Shown here piece after piece: positions 25,940-38,400 of a stretch of 64,000 nt of DNA; position 1 is the stretch's first letter; each line of letters begins with the position of its first letter. A program made the position numbers and the translations under genes. The notes beneath the pieces were generated by a model, which did not search any database, was not told the DNA's origin, and worked only from the letters and a program-made list of their open reading frames with translations. The stretch is from Cytophagales bacterium (lineage in GTDB: Bacteria > Bacteroidota > Bacteroidia > Cytophagales > Cyclobacteriaceae). Location: positions 1,550,001 to 1,614,000 of the forward strand of contig JAWPMT010000004.1 in NCBI GenBank assembly GCA_033344775.1, read 5' to 3'.

Positions 25940-26473
25940 CAGATCGAAATAATGATTAGACCAGACGAAATGCACATGTGGGTTTCATAGAGACTATCTG
26001 ACTTCTCATGCTACCTCATAATCGCTCATGGGAGAACGATACCTGTCATGCGACCTGAACCACCCTTCATGGCGGTAATCTGATGTCTCATGCCACTATC
26101 TACACCTTCATGGGAGCATAAACACGCGTCATGCCACCTACATGGCTCTTCATGGGAGTTTAAACATGTATCATGGCATCTATGTGGCCCTTCATGGGCG
26201 CATCGATACCCTCCATGCCTACTCAATTACTTGTCATGGTCACCATGGCGCCTCAAACTACTCCCATGACGGAATAAAATTTGGCATGAGTATAGAAATA
26301 TTAGCATGGCGAAATAAAAATTGGCATGAGCAAACACCGAGGTGGCATGACGGACAAGATTAGCGGCTTGGGCACTTTTGTGTTGGCATGAAGCATGGTC
26401 ACAGCGGCATGGCGACTTGTGATGACGGCATTCGTATATACCATGGTAGCGTGATGGACTGTTGGAGGGTTTG
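25940..26473. other. Convergent intergenic region occupied by the CATG array
   Basis: The 534 bp between the rsmE stop codon and the stop codon of the giant gene are almost entirely repetitive. No gene is supported; small ORFs in the repeats show only the periodic His/Met produced by CATG. See the array at 25986-26445. Confidence 0.6.
25986..26445. repeat. Phased CATG repeat array in two opposed arms
   Basis: CATG cores start at 26007, 26027, 26047, 26068, 26089, 26109, 26130, 26151, 26172, 26193, 26214 and 26235 (left arm), then 26244, 26265, 26285, 26305, 26325, 26346, 26387 and 26408 (right arm), at 20-21-bp steps; degenerate CATA (25986), CTTG (26367) and CATT (26429) fill the remaining register. 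Left cores are preceded by T (TCATG) in 11 of 12 cases; most right cores are followed by A (CATGA), the reverse complement. The arms meet at a dyad, CATGGT-C-ACCATG (26235-26247). In the left arm CATGC and CATGG units largely alternate, forming 41-42-bp dimers. Spacer sequences are otherwise diverse. Function unknown. Confidence 0.9.
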
Positions 26474-29400
26474 CTACCTCGCAATCAAAAGTTTGTCACT
26501 CTTCAATTGGTTTCGGAACTGATAGATGATCGTGTAGATTCCTCTTGGTGTGCCTTGAGGCAAATAGATTTCCTGGTCTTCATCGGAGGCTTCTATATGT
26601 TGGCTGAAGACCTTCTGACCTGACAAACTCACCACTGACAGAACGACTTCTTCTCCTTCACGGAAGCCCTCCATACTGACATGGAATCGTCCGTCTGTTA
26701 CTGGATTTGGATAAACTTCGAAAGCTGCTTCTTCAAAGAACTCCTGCACCGTTACTGCAATGATCGGACTGTACTCAAACTGGCCATCATAATCCACCTG
26801 TCGGAAACGATAATAGTTGATGCCTGGTAGTGGTTGATCATCAATGAAACGATACGCATTTCGGAACTCTGTGGTACCATTGCCGGCAACCTCACCGATA
26901 TAGATGAAAGAAGAAGCATCTTCAGACCATTCGATCTCGAACCGATCATTGTTCAATTCTGCTGCCGTTTCCCAATTAAGAATCACGATCTTATCCTCAG
27001 CTACGCCCTTAAAAGAGAGTAAGGTCACTGGTGTAACTACATCAGGGGTAGTCCCGGCCGTACCTGTACTAAAAGTGGTAAGGTTTTGCCACAAGATGGT
27101 GTTATTGACAACATCCACGGTATAGTTAGGGAACATACTGGTATCCGCATCCACATTGAATTTGATCGGCACCAGGTCTGCTTCATTTCCAATCACGTCC
27201 GCATCATCGTAGTGCATGGTGATGTCATAGGTAGCAGCCGTAACATTAACAGGCTCAAAGGTCCATTGTCGGGCCAAATGTGCACGGGTATCGTCCACAC
27301 TTGGATGTGCTGAATTCGCAACCTGCAAATTCAATTGAGGATCACTACCAGTCAGGCTGCTGGCCTGAAACTCGAACGGCGTATAATTTCCAGAACCATC
27401 TCCTATCGGGAATTGATAATTCGTACCGCTGGCAACAGACCATCTGACACCACCATTGCCTCCCGCTTCGATGTAAGCACTGCTACTTCCGGTAATCGCC
27501 GAAGCGGAATTGTTAGTGACGATCAGCAATTCGTTTCCTAACTCCAGGTTGTTACTCAATAATTGCAGTTGTGAGGATACTTCAACGGTATCATTCAGAA
27601 TCAATTTACCCGCAGGTTTATCAACAATCAGGTTAGCAAAGGTGATTTTTTCATTGGTCGGAGAAATGGTCTGATCCCCCGTAGTACCATTGAACCGTAC
27701 CGTGGCTGATCCAAATTGAAAATCAGCATCTACCGAATTGTTCCAATCTCCTTGAATGTTCAGGTTGTTGCCATCTAAAACGAGGCAAGGGTTATTGTTG
27801 ATAGTAAAGTCATTCTCAACCAGTGTTTGACTTCTCAAATGTCTTGGTCCCTGACCGGAAAGGATCATGTTGTAATAAACCAGCGGCTGAATAAAGATCG
27901 GATCCCCGGAACTGCGGTATTCTACGGTTCCTGTACCCCACATGAATGTCGTGGTGTCTTCTGCCGGCATTCCGAATCCTAAAATGATCAAGGAATCGGT
28001 AACAGTCAATTTATGCGTTCCTAGCGCCAGACGGCCCCGCTCCGAAGGAACGGCACTGTCCAAACCGATCACCTGACTAGCAGTCACATCCTGATCCAGG
28101 GTAACCGTAGCTTGTAGCAAGGCGGGCTCATCTTCCTGTGGCACACCCAGCAACCACGTGCTTGCATCGTTCCAGTTTCCGTCATTGATGGCCACATTTC
28201 GAGCCATGGCTATAGTAAATACATCACCATCGGCAACATTCACTGTATCGGAGAACGCATAAGTCCCAAAGCGATCATATAGTCGATAGAAAGTCAGGTC
28301 ACCATCCCCTACATCGGTAAAGTCTCCATCCTGATCATTGTCCACAATCACAAAATAGGAGTTGTATCCATCAGGTTGTGCCGGTAGCTGGGTAGTATCC
28401 ACCATGATTCGAAAATTTCCGATTTCACCCGCTTCTTCTACTAACCACTCCCGGTCCACGCGCTGAACGAAATTGCCAAAAGACATGGAAACTTCCGTAT
28501 TATTGAACGATCCCATGGAAGCGCCATCGTGGCCGATCACGATGTACTCACCATCCGTAAGGCCGGTTGGATTTTGAACTTGCAGCATCTGATCCGAACT
28601 TCGGGCGATCAGGTGTCGGTTGGTCACATCATCCCGTCCAATTCCGAAAATATCATTGGGGTGCGTCGCATCGTTGGCATCAGGATAAATATCATCTGTG
28701 GTAACCGAGATACCGTATTTGCCTTCATAGTATGAAGCCAATAATTTTTGCTGGAAGGTATTAGCATTCCTTTCATTAAAATGAACGATCTCCCCGATCT
28801 CTCCTTGAAAATGATCCCCTTCCGTATCGTTCTGTACGGTGACACCAAATTTGGTTCCGTTTCTGGTTGCCCCGATTCCAATCAACCCTCCGTGTGCATT
28901 CAATAAAGCGGTCACGCCAGTGTTATTACCTGAGAAAGCACCACCAATGGATTTGTACCCTGAAGCTCGAATCTCACCATCCAATTGGTCCAGTTCAAAT
29001 AGTGCATAAACCGATTCATTGGCTACAATGGAAGTAGTCACATCAATGTAGTTCCAACCTGTACTTGTACTCCATGCACTGAAATGCAGGGTGCCAGATT
29101 CGAGCCAGACATTCAATCCATTGCCCGTTCCTCCTTGTTCATAAATCACCTGACGATCTGTGACATTAGCTCCAGCTCTGAAAACTAATCCGATGCTTTT
29201 CTGTACATAGTTACTTGGTGACGTATTGATCAGATTGTCATTATCCATCAGCAAGTCATCACTATTGGCACTGGTAAAGTCGATCAATGCCTGACCATTT
29301 AATGCATTGGTCAAATAATTTGGTGAAGAAGTAGAGCCGGTAGTATCATAAGCGTGATGATTCAAACCTGACTGATCCCTCCAGAAGAACACATTATCTC

Positions 29401-32400
29401 CGTTTGTGGCAGGTGTTGTTCCTGTTGGCTCATTAAATACATCAAGGTCGGATCTCAACCAGAAAGCCATTTCAGAACCGGTAAGGTTTCTACCAACTCC
29501 ACCGGGTCCGATTGGTCCTAAGCCTCCATCATCATCAATGATCGTGAACGTATGCTGGGTCGTTGCTCCAAGCGTGGCGTTCATGGGATTAGAAATGTCA
29601 ATGATCAGCGTCTCGTCCGTTTCTACGATCTGGTCATTGAACAAGGTCAAATTGATGTTACCCGAAGTTTGTCCGGCGGTAATGGTAACGGTGCTTCCTA
29701 CCAAATTGTAATCACCACCTGCTCCTACAGCAGTAGACGCTCCGTTTACGGCATAGTCAATTGTTACATCCAGGAAGCTGGCCGCAGAAAGATTGACCGG
29801 AATACTGACAGAAGTCACGCCTTCCGAACCTGAAGAAACAGGATTACCGAAGCTGACAGTCGGTGGATCATCATTGTCTTGAATGGTATAAGTATAGACC
29901 AGTGTATCTCCTAGACCAGTGTTTGATCCACCAGTAAGGGTAATCACAATGGTTTCCAGGTCTTCATCCGTCATGTCGTCATTGATCGGAATAGAGATGG
30001 TCTCCAGCGTGTCCGATGCCACAAAAGTCAAGGTGTCGGGCGTTGCCAATTCAAAATCAAGTCCAGTACCATTTGAAGCCGTACCACTCACTGAGTAATA
30101 GACCTCCGTTGGATTGATGTCATCACGTTCGCTCAGAAATACATCCAGCAGAATAGGGGTCTGATCCTCAGTATTCGTACTGTCTGCATTGGCCAGGTTT
30201 ACTTTCAGGGACTGATCAGAATCATTGATGGTAAACGTATGAACGGAATTGGCACCCAATACCGCTCCAACAGGAGGATTGCTCAAAGTAACGGTAAAGT
30301 TTTCATCACTTTCCACAGCCGTATCATTGATCAATGTCACAGGAATGGTCTGTGTTTGATTACCCGTGCCTACAGTAATTGAGCCACTGGCCAACGTATA
30401 ATCTGTTCCTGAACCCGTGGCTGTTCCATCTGCTACGGTGTAGTCTAGTGTCAGGTCTTCCTGCGTCACATAGTTCAGGGAAACTTCGATGCTGGCAGGC
30501 GAATCATTCTCCAGGGTATTACTGGCTGCTTGGGTGAATTGAAGGACTTTTCTCGCAAGCCCAATGGTAAAGTATTTTCCGCCGGATAAATCCACTCCAT
30601 TCAGGGAGTACTCACCAGGAGTCTCCTGTGCTAATTGATAGACCGTAGCCCCTGACGTAAAATCTCCATCATCATCCACCATCAGCACATAATTGGCCGG
30701 AAAGCCACTAGGGGGAGAACTGAGATTACTACTGGTCAATGTAAGTTTCACCGTACCTACATCTCCAGTCTCACTTGCCCTCCATTCACGACTTAGGCGA
30801 CGGAAATCTGAGCTATTACTATTAGGAAGATCTGTTTCTACCCAATCATTTACCGTTCCATTGTCATGGCCGATGAGCAAGAATTCATTATCACCCAGGT
30901 CGGAAGGATTATTCATTCTGATGATCCCTGGGCCCTGGGCATCGCTGTGTGTATTGGCAGCATCAACCCGACCGATCCCAAAAACATCATAACCGTGAGT
31001 GGCTTCATACGTGAATACATCTTCCGCAGCTATATCTATGTCGTACTTCGCCGATAAATAATTATAGACGATCCGTCTTTGTGCTTGATTGTAGATGATA
31101 TTGGTCACAATCAACTCCCCTACATTTCCAGCAAATGGATCCGGGCCAGCCGAACTGCTAAGGTCATGGTAGACAGTCGTCCCCAACACGCCACCAATGG
31201 CTACACGATCAGGGTGAGTAAACAATCTACCGGCACCTGTTAATTCTAATAAGTTTTCTCCGTTGAGGGAAGCGCGTACATCCCCATCAAAGCCGCCTCC
31301 ATCCACGTCAAAGTCATACTGTAAAAGCACAAAGTAGTTGGTATTTGGAGCCAAAGGCCTGCGCACGTTCACAGTAAATGGTGGTGTGGCTTGTGGCCAG
31401 GGAGTGGTCGCTCCACCATCATCATTGTTTTGATTCCAGCCACCAATGTACAATTCGCCATTCAAAATGTAAATACTCAACCCACGAACACCTCCACCTT
31501 CTTCGTACAACATCTGACGCATGTTGATGTCTACTGGGGTTCGGAAAGACATGAAGATTGTCTTGTTATCATAAGGGCCGGCCGTATTGATGTCATCGGA
31601 AACACCGATCTCCAACACATCATCTGTTCCATCAAAGACGAATGCGGGTCGGTTATTCATGGTATTTTCTACAAACAGCGGCTGATTGTTTCCAGTAGCC
31701 TGAAAAGCATCATTGTCGTTGGTGGTCTGATCTTCCCATCTGCTTACAGGCGAACCATTTGTCAATCCAGAATTTGTATCGTCCGAACGTAGCCAGACTG
31801 CCGTTTGTGCATCAAGGTTCCCTACTCCTCCAGGTCCGCGGAATCCAGCACCATCATTGTCCAAAATAGTATAGGTAAGGCTGGCATTAGCACCTAAAGT
31901 AGCATTTGGAGAGGGGTCATTCAAAGTAATGATCAGGGTCTCATCCGGTACTTCCTCTAACTGATCATTGATTACGGTAAAACGAAGGCTATCAGTGGTA
32001 CTTCCCGCAGGAATCACTAATGAAGTTGTTCCAAATTGAAAATCCGTGTTCTCTACCGCATTACCACCAGTTGCACCGAAAGAAACAGTGATATCCTTAC
32101 CCGATACGGAAGAAAGCTGTAATGCGAGATCCACAGTCTGAAACGACTCATCTCCCGATTGGGTGGTACTGACAAACTCCACTGACGGGGGAAGATCATT
32201 GTCCTGAATGGTCAAGGTAAAGGTAGCAGTATCGCCGACGGTGGTGTTGGTTCCTCCAACAATAGAAACTTCAACGGTTTCATCATTCTCATCAATCAAA
32301 TCATCAATCAAATTGATCGGTAAGATCTCTACGGTATCGCCTGCAGCAAACGTCAGGGTATCTCTGGCTTGTACAAAGAAATCCAGGCTATCATTCAGTG

Positions 32401-35400
32401 CCGTGCCTCCGGTGACTTCAATGTAAACCTCAGTTGCATTCACATTGTCTCTGGCGTTCAGGAATACTGCAATGCCCTGGGTGGTGTCTCCTTCTGTATC
32501 CGTAGAATCTCTCTTGGCAAAGTTGGCTTTGCGGAAATTGTCATCGTCATTGATGGAAAAAGTGTGTACGGAATTTGTACCCAATTGCCCTACACTTGGT
32601 GCGGATAAAGTAAGGATCACTGTCTCATCACTTTCTACCTCTGAATCATCAGTCAGGATAAGATCAGCAAATACTGAAGTGGTATTCGCATCTATCGTAT
32701 AAGTTCCATCTGCAAACGAATAGTCTGAACCTTCTGTGGCGTTTCCACCTGTCTGAGTGGCTGTAACAGTCACATCATTTCCTAACGGATAATTAAGGGC
32801 GATTTCGATTTGTGCAGGACTGACGTTTTCAGATCCATTGGATGCTGCCAGGCTAAACTGGATCTCTGGGCGGATTACCCCAAAGGTGAAGAAATCACCA
32901 TCGTTAAAATCGACATTATTCGCTTCATATGCTGTGCCATTTCTGGTCAACGAAACAATTCGAACACCTGATGAAAAATCTCCGTCTGCATCGATCAACA
33001 AGACCCTTTCAGTAAAATCAGCTCCTGGAGTGATTCCCAAATTGATTGTATCAAAGGCAAAGGTTACTGTTCCGAGATCCCCCGTTTGGGTAATGCGCCA
33101 TTCTCTGGCAATTCTTTGAATGCCTGTTGGTGCTTCTGTTGTCGTGTAGGAAGCTATGGCTCCATTGTCATGACCAAATACCAAATAATCTCCATCACTT
33201 AAGGCACTGGCATTGGAGATCAACACCATGCTATCGGACTGAGTAATGGTCTTAAAATCTCCTGCCCCAACCCGGCCTAAGCCAGCTATTTCAAAACTGT
33301 GTGATCCTTGATAGTTGAAGTAATCAATACCTGCACCAGATATATCCGCATTGTATTTCGCCGCAAGGTAGTTAGTCAATACCCTTCTTTGGGTTTCATT
33401 GTAATTGCTGTTGAGCTGGATTAATTCCATCAATTTGCCCAGGAATGGACCTCCTCCTGAACCATGGATGGCGGTCCCATTATTGATCCCCATTCGAATG
33501 TCTCCGCCATGGGAAGGAATTCCATCATTCACCACCGTTTTAGTACCCTGACTGGTACCATTGATAAAGCCATTGAATGACGTATTGGTGGCATCGTAAT
33601 CCAGGTGTGCGATGTAAGTCTGATTGGTAACAACTGGTGCACTCAGGGTGTCAAACGTTTCATTGGACCCAGTTCCAATGTTTTCCCAGGCTGACAAAAA
33701 CACGCTATCCTGATAAAGGTAGATCGCAAACCCGTTGGTTCCTCCGCCTTGCTCGTACACGATTTGCCGGGCCGTTACATCACTTCCTGTTTGGAATGCA
33801 GCTACAATGGTTTTGTTGGTATAGGGTCCTACATCATTGATGGCGTTGGCATTGGCAATGGTCATGCTCGCCGAACCGGAAGTGAAATCAATCAGTGGCT
33901 TCTGGTTAATGTTATCGCTGATGTTATTCCGATAAATAGGCTCCGATCCAGAGTCTCCTAATGCATGATTATCAGACCCTGAAAAATCCAGCCAACGTTG
34001 TACGATGGTGTTATTTGTTGCATTCAGATTACTGCTAATGTCTCTCTGCACCCCTTTATCGGACCTTAGCCAATAGACATAATCTGTAGTAGACCTCACA
34101 CCGCCGGGACCATTGAAACCGGAAGCATCATTGTCATTGATCAATATATCCAGTGTACTTTGGCTACCTAGTGTGGCATTGGTCAGATTTCCATCATTCA
34201 ACAATCGGATCTGGATCTGCTCATCGACTTCCAATTCGGAATCGTCCACGATCACGATCGAAATAATTCCAGAGGCACTTCCTGCAGGAATGGTCACGGT
34301 ACCTGCAGACAAGGTGTAGTCCGTACCTGCACCTGTAGCCGTTGTATTCCCTAATACCACTTCATACCCAACAGTTGCGTCCAGCCCCGAAACAGCGGAA
34401 AGTTCCACCAAGACATTGGCCGGTGTACTACCTTCTGAAGTACTTTGGCTACCCGTTGTAAAAGCGACCTCTGGTGCTACGTCATTGTCATTGATGGAAA
34501 CCGTGTGTATCGTATTGGAGCCTAGACTCGCATTGACCGGATTGCTCAGGGACACTTGCACCGTTTCTACCGCTTCAAGGATCACGTCATCGACCAGTTG
34601 CAATTGTACATTGGTACTCAAAGCTCCTGCAATTACTGTAGCTGTGCCGTCTGCCAGTGTAAAGTCCTCTCCGGATCCTGCGGCAGTTCCTCCGGTCACG
34701 GTATACTGTACGTCTACATTGGATGCAGCAATCTGATTCAATTTCACGGTAATATTGGCAGAACCCGAGCCTTCTGAAATTGATGAACTGACCACACTGA
34801 AGTCTACTTCAGTACTGATGTCATTATCATCGATGGTGTAAGTAAAACTTGCATTGGTTCCAAGCGTTAATCCGGCCGATGGATTGGCAAGGTCAATTTC
34901 AAAGCTCTCGCCACCTTCGATGACTGCATCATCATTGATCGTCACAGCAATTTGTCCTTGCGTGGCTCCGGCAGCAATATTCAATGTGCCATCGGTAAAC
35001 TCAAAATCGTCAGATGCCCCTCTTGTTGCCGTTGAATTCGGCACATCCAAAGCAAAGTCTACACTGATGGCTCTGGTGATCGCATGATTCAAACTGATCA
35101 ACACATCCACGTTGTTGACGGACTCTGCTCCACTGGCAGCCGCCAACTGAAACTGAATGCTTGGTCTTAGAATAGCAAACGTGAAGTAATCTCCATTGGA
35201 AAAGTCAATATTCGACACTTCATAAGTACCACCATTTTGGGTCATGGCATGTACTTGTGCTCCAGAAGTGAAATCACCATCCGCATCGATCAATAAAACG
35301 TATTCGTTATAGTCTGCAGTTTGTCCGAAGCTCAAATAAGTCGTATCAAAAGCTAATTTGACACCCGTAATATCTCCCTGCTCACTGACGCGCCATTCTC

Positions 35401-38400
35401 TTCCGAGTCGTAGAAAATCAGCAGAAGGCGCTTCAGTTACTGCATAGCTAGTGGTATCGCCATTGTCATGGCCAAGGATCAGGTATTCTGCATTGTCCAT
35501 TCCCGTAGGGTTTGTGATCGTCACGAGGTTCCCGGATTGAGCAGCAAGGTTATACTCATCAGAGGCAGATTGACCAATTCCTGCTACTCCATAACTATGG
35601 GTAGTCTTGTGTTGATAGATGTCGTTGCCAGCAGAGATATTGATGTTCCACTTTCCAGCGAGGTAGTTTTCCAAAATGATCCTTTGTGCATCATTGAAAT
35701 TGCTGTTGTTGAAAGACAATAGTTCCAGCAACTGGCCTGTGAAATAATAGTTGTTCCCCGATTCTGCCGCTGTGACTCCATTGAAATAGGAATCATTGAT
35801 CATGGCTCCTATGCCTACCAGACCTCCATGTGCATCCAGATCAGTCTGACCTCCCAGGATGGCTTGTGTCCCCAGATCAACCGTGTTTAAATACCCACCA
35901 ATCACAGTCCCGGAAGCATTAACTTCCAGTACTGCAACATAGGTGGTATTGGCAGTAACCGCCCCGGAAACATCTAGATAGGTGCCCGTCCAGTCATTGT
36001 CCCAGGCTGCCAAATACGCATTACTATTTTGAATATGAATATTGATCCCGTTCGACCCTCCTCCTTGTTCGTAAACCACTTGGAGATTGGTTACATCCGC
36101 TCCTGTTCTGAAGGCGGCAACTATTGTCTTTTGGGCATAGGTGGTCTCGTTGATGACCGATGCATTTGCAATGGTCAGGGCTACATTACCACTACTAAAA
36201 TCAATGACTGGTTTTTGGTTCTGATTATCCGTTGCATTGTTTCGATAGGACGCTCCGGTGATGGAAGCCTCGTCTTCTGACTCATTTGAAGAACCTGATT
36301 GATCTTCCCAATAGGCAATGGTCGCACCATCCGCAGCTAAGATTGTTGGAGGGTCATTACTGTAAACCTCTGAATCTGCTTCCAGCCAGAAGACATAATC
36401 CGAAGGTCTTCTCACTCCTCCAGGTCCTGTACCCGTTGCATTGGCTGCATCATCATCCTGAATGGTCAATATGAATTCTGTGTCAGTACCTACGGATACG
36501 TTGTTGTCCGCTCCTGTTAATTGAATAATGGCTGTTTCATCTACCTCTATTTCACTGTCGTTATTGATCTGAAGGTTGATGTTGGATGTCAGGTTGCCTG
36601 CAGTGATGGTTTCAGGTGTTACCTCTAATTGAAAATCATTGCTTCCTCCTTCCGTCGCGGTACTGGAAACCCCAACGACATAACTTACATTGATGTCTAC
36701 TGACGCTGGTCTGCTTAATTGGATTTGTGCTCCGTAATTGCCAATGGTCTCCGATTGTGAAAAAGAAGTAATGCTGAACTGCACGGTAATTCCTATGGTG
36801 CCAACAGTTATATAAGCGCCATCAGCAAGATTGACCGGACTGGTCGTCGTATAATAATTCCCTTCTTGCGTCAGACTGTAAATGGTAGTCCCGCCATCGG
36901 CAGTAGAAAAGTTACCATTATCATCCACCAACAGTACATAACCTTCAAAATCCGTTGGCTTATTGTTTAAATAGGTGGTATCGATCCGAATTTGCAGGTC
37001 ACCCACTTCTCCAGTCTCGTCTACTCTCCATTCTCTCGCGATCCGTTGAATAGAGTCTGTAGGTGTCTCCGTAGCACTCCAGGTCAATGCGCTATTATCA
37101 TGTCCTAACAGCAAATATTCTCCATTAGCCAGAGCATCAGGATTGGTCAGGCGTACGATGTTGTTAGAAGTTGCATCGGTGTGTGTTGCTCCATTGATAT
37201 CCTGACCTACACCAGCCACATCATAAAAATGAGTTCCTTCATGGGCATAGAAATCATTCGAGCCCTGCAGCGTCACACCATATTTCGCACTTAAGTAGTT
37301 CTCAACAATGTCCCTACGTACTTGAGAAAGTTCCTGATCATAAACGATGATCTCGGCTACATCTCCTCCGAAATGATGTGCGCCAACAGCAAAATTATCA
37401 ACGAGGCCACCCAGAATAGATCTTGTCAGGTTTTCTGTCTCGTCGTATTCCACTGTAACAATATGGGTCTGATCATAACTCCATTGATAATAGGTACCAT
37501 CATCAACCAAAGCCCCATAAGCCTGACCGTCCTGGCCGTATCTAGCTGTACCTGTACCGGATTGGTTACCATCAAAGCTGTAGCCAAACTGATCGGCACC
37601 GCCGCGAGGTTCGGGAGCAATGTGCGCCAATTCGTTATAACTTCCCCAAATGTGTCCAAGCTCATTGCCAGGCTGCAATGTCGATGAGGTTCTGAACACA
37701 ATGAATATGGTCTTTGCATTGTAAGTCAAGGCATCATCTGTAAAATCATTGGTACCATCAAATCGTACCACCGGAAAGCCATTGATCTCGCCAGTCTGAT
37801 AGGTCGGCTGATATAAGGCATTGCCCTGCGTTGCATCGTTGTTGTTACCGGACACATCCATCCAGGTTGTAACGGGATCACCATCAGTCAACACCAGGCT
37901 ATCGGCCTTATACCACACCGGTAAGGTATTGGTCCCTCCTACGCCACCTGGTCCGGTAAATCCGAATGGTCCATCATCGTTAAGAATCGTATATGTAAAT
38001 CTTGTATTCGTCCCCAAACTAGCTGCTGTAGGCGAAGAAAGATCAATGATCAGGGTCTCGCTTTCCTCGGGAGCCGCATCATCGGCTATGACAGGAAGAA
38101 TATTCGTGAAAATAGATCCTGCAGGGATGGTGACTGATCCGTTGATCAAGGTAAAGTCCGTAGAACCACCGGTAGCCGATCCACTTACCGTATAATTCAC
38201 AGTAACATCCTGACCTGATGCCGTAGAAAGCACTACAGGAATCAGCGGGTTGGTTACACTTTCTAATTCCGATCTTGCTGCGACGTTGAACTGTACCAAT
38301 GGGGTTGGATCATTGTCCTCAATGTTGAGGGTGAATTCAATCGGTTCTACGTCCGACAAGTTACCATTCGTTGGATTTGATAAACTAATCTCCACCGATT

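Noticed and set aside
25986-26445. CRISPR array
   Set aside because: CRISPR repeats are near-identical and 23-47 bp long with unique spacers of similar size; here only a 4-bp core is conserved, the step is 20-21 bp and no cas genes are nearby.
25986-26445. Plasmid-type iteron origin
   Set aside because: The 20-21-bp spacing recalls iterons, but there is no replication initiator gene, and iterons share more than a 4-bp core.
26026-26484. Small ORFs inside the CATG array with periodic His and Cys (for example 26026-26226 and 26142-26363)
   Set aside because: The periodic residues follow from CATG recurring near 21 bp (7 codons); reading frame and spacing slip by one base, start and stop positions fit no consistent gene, and no signal or family is visible.
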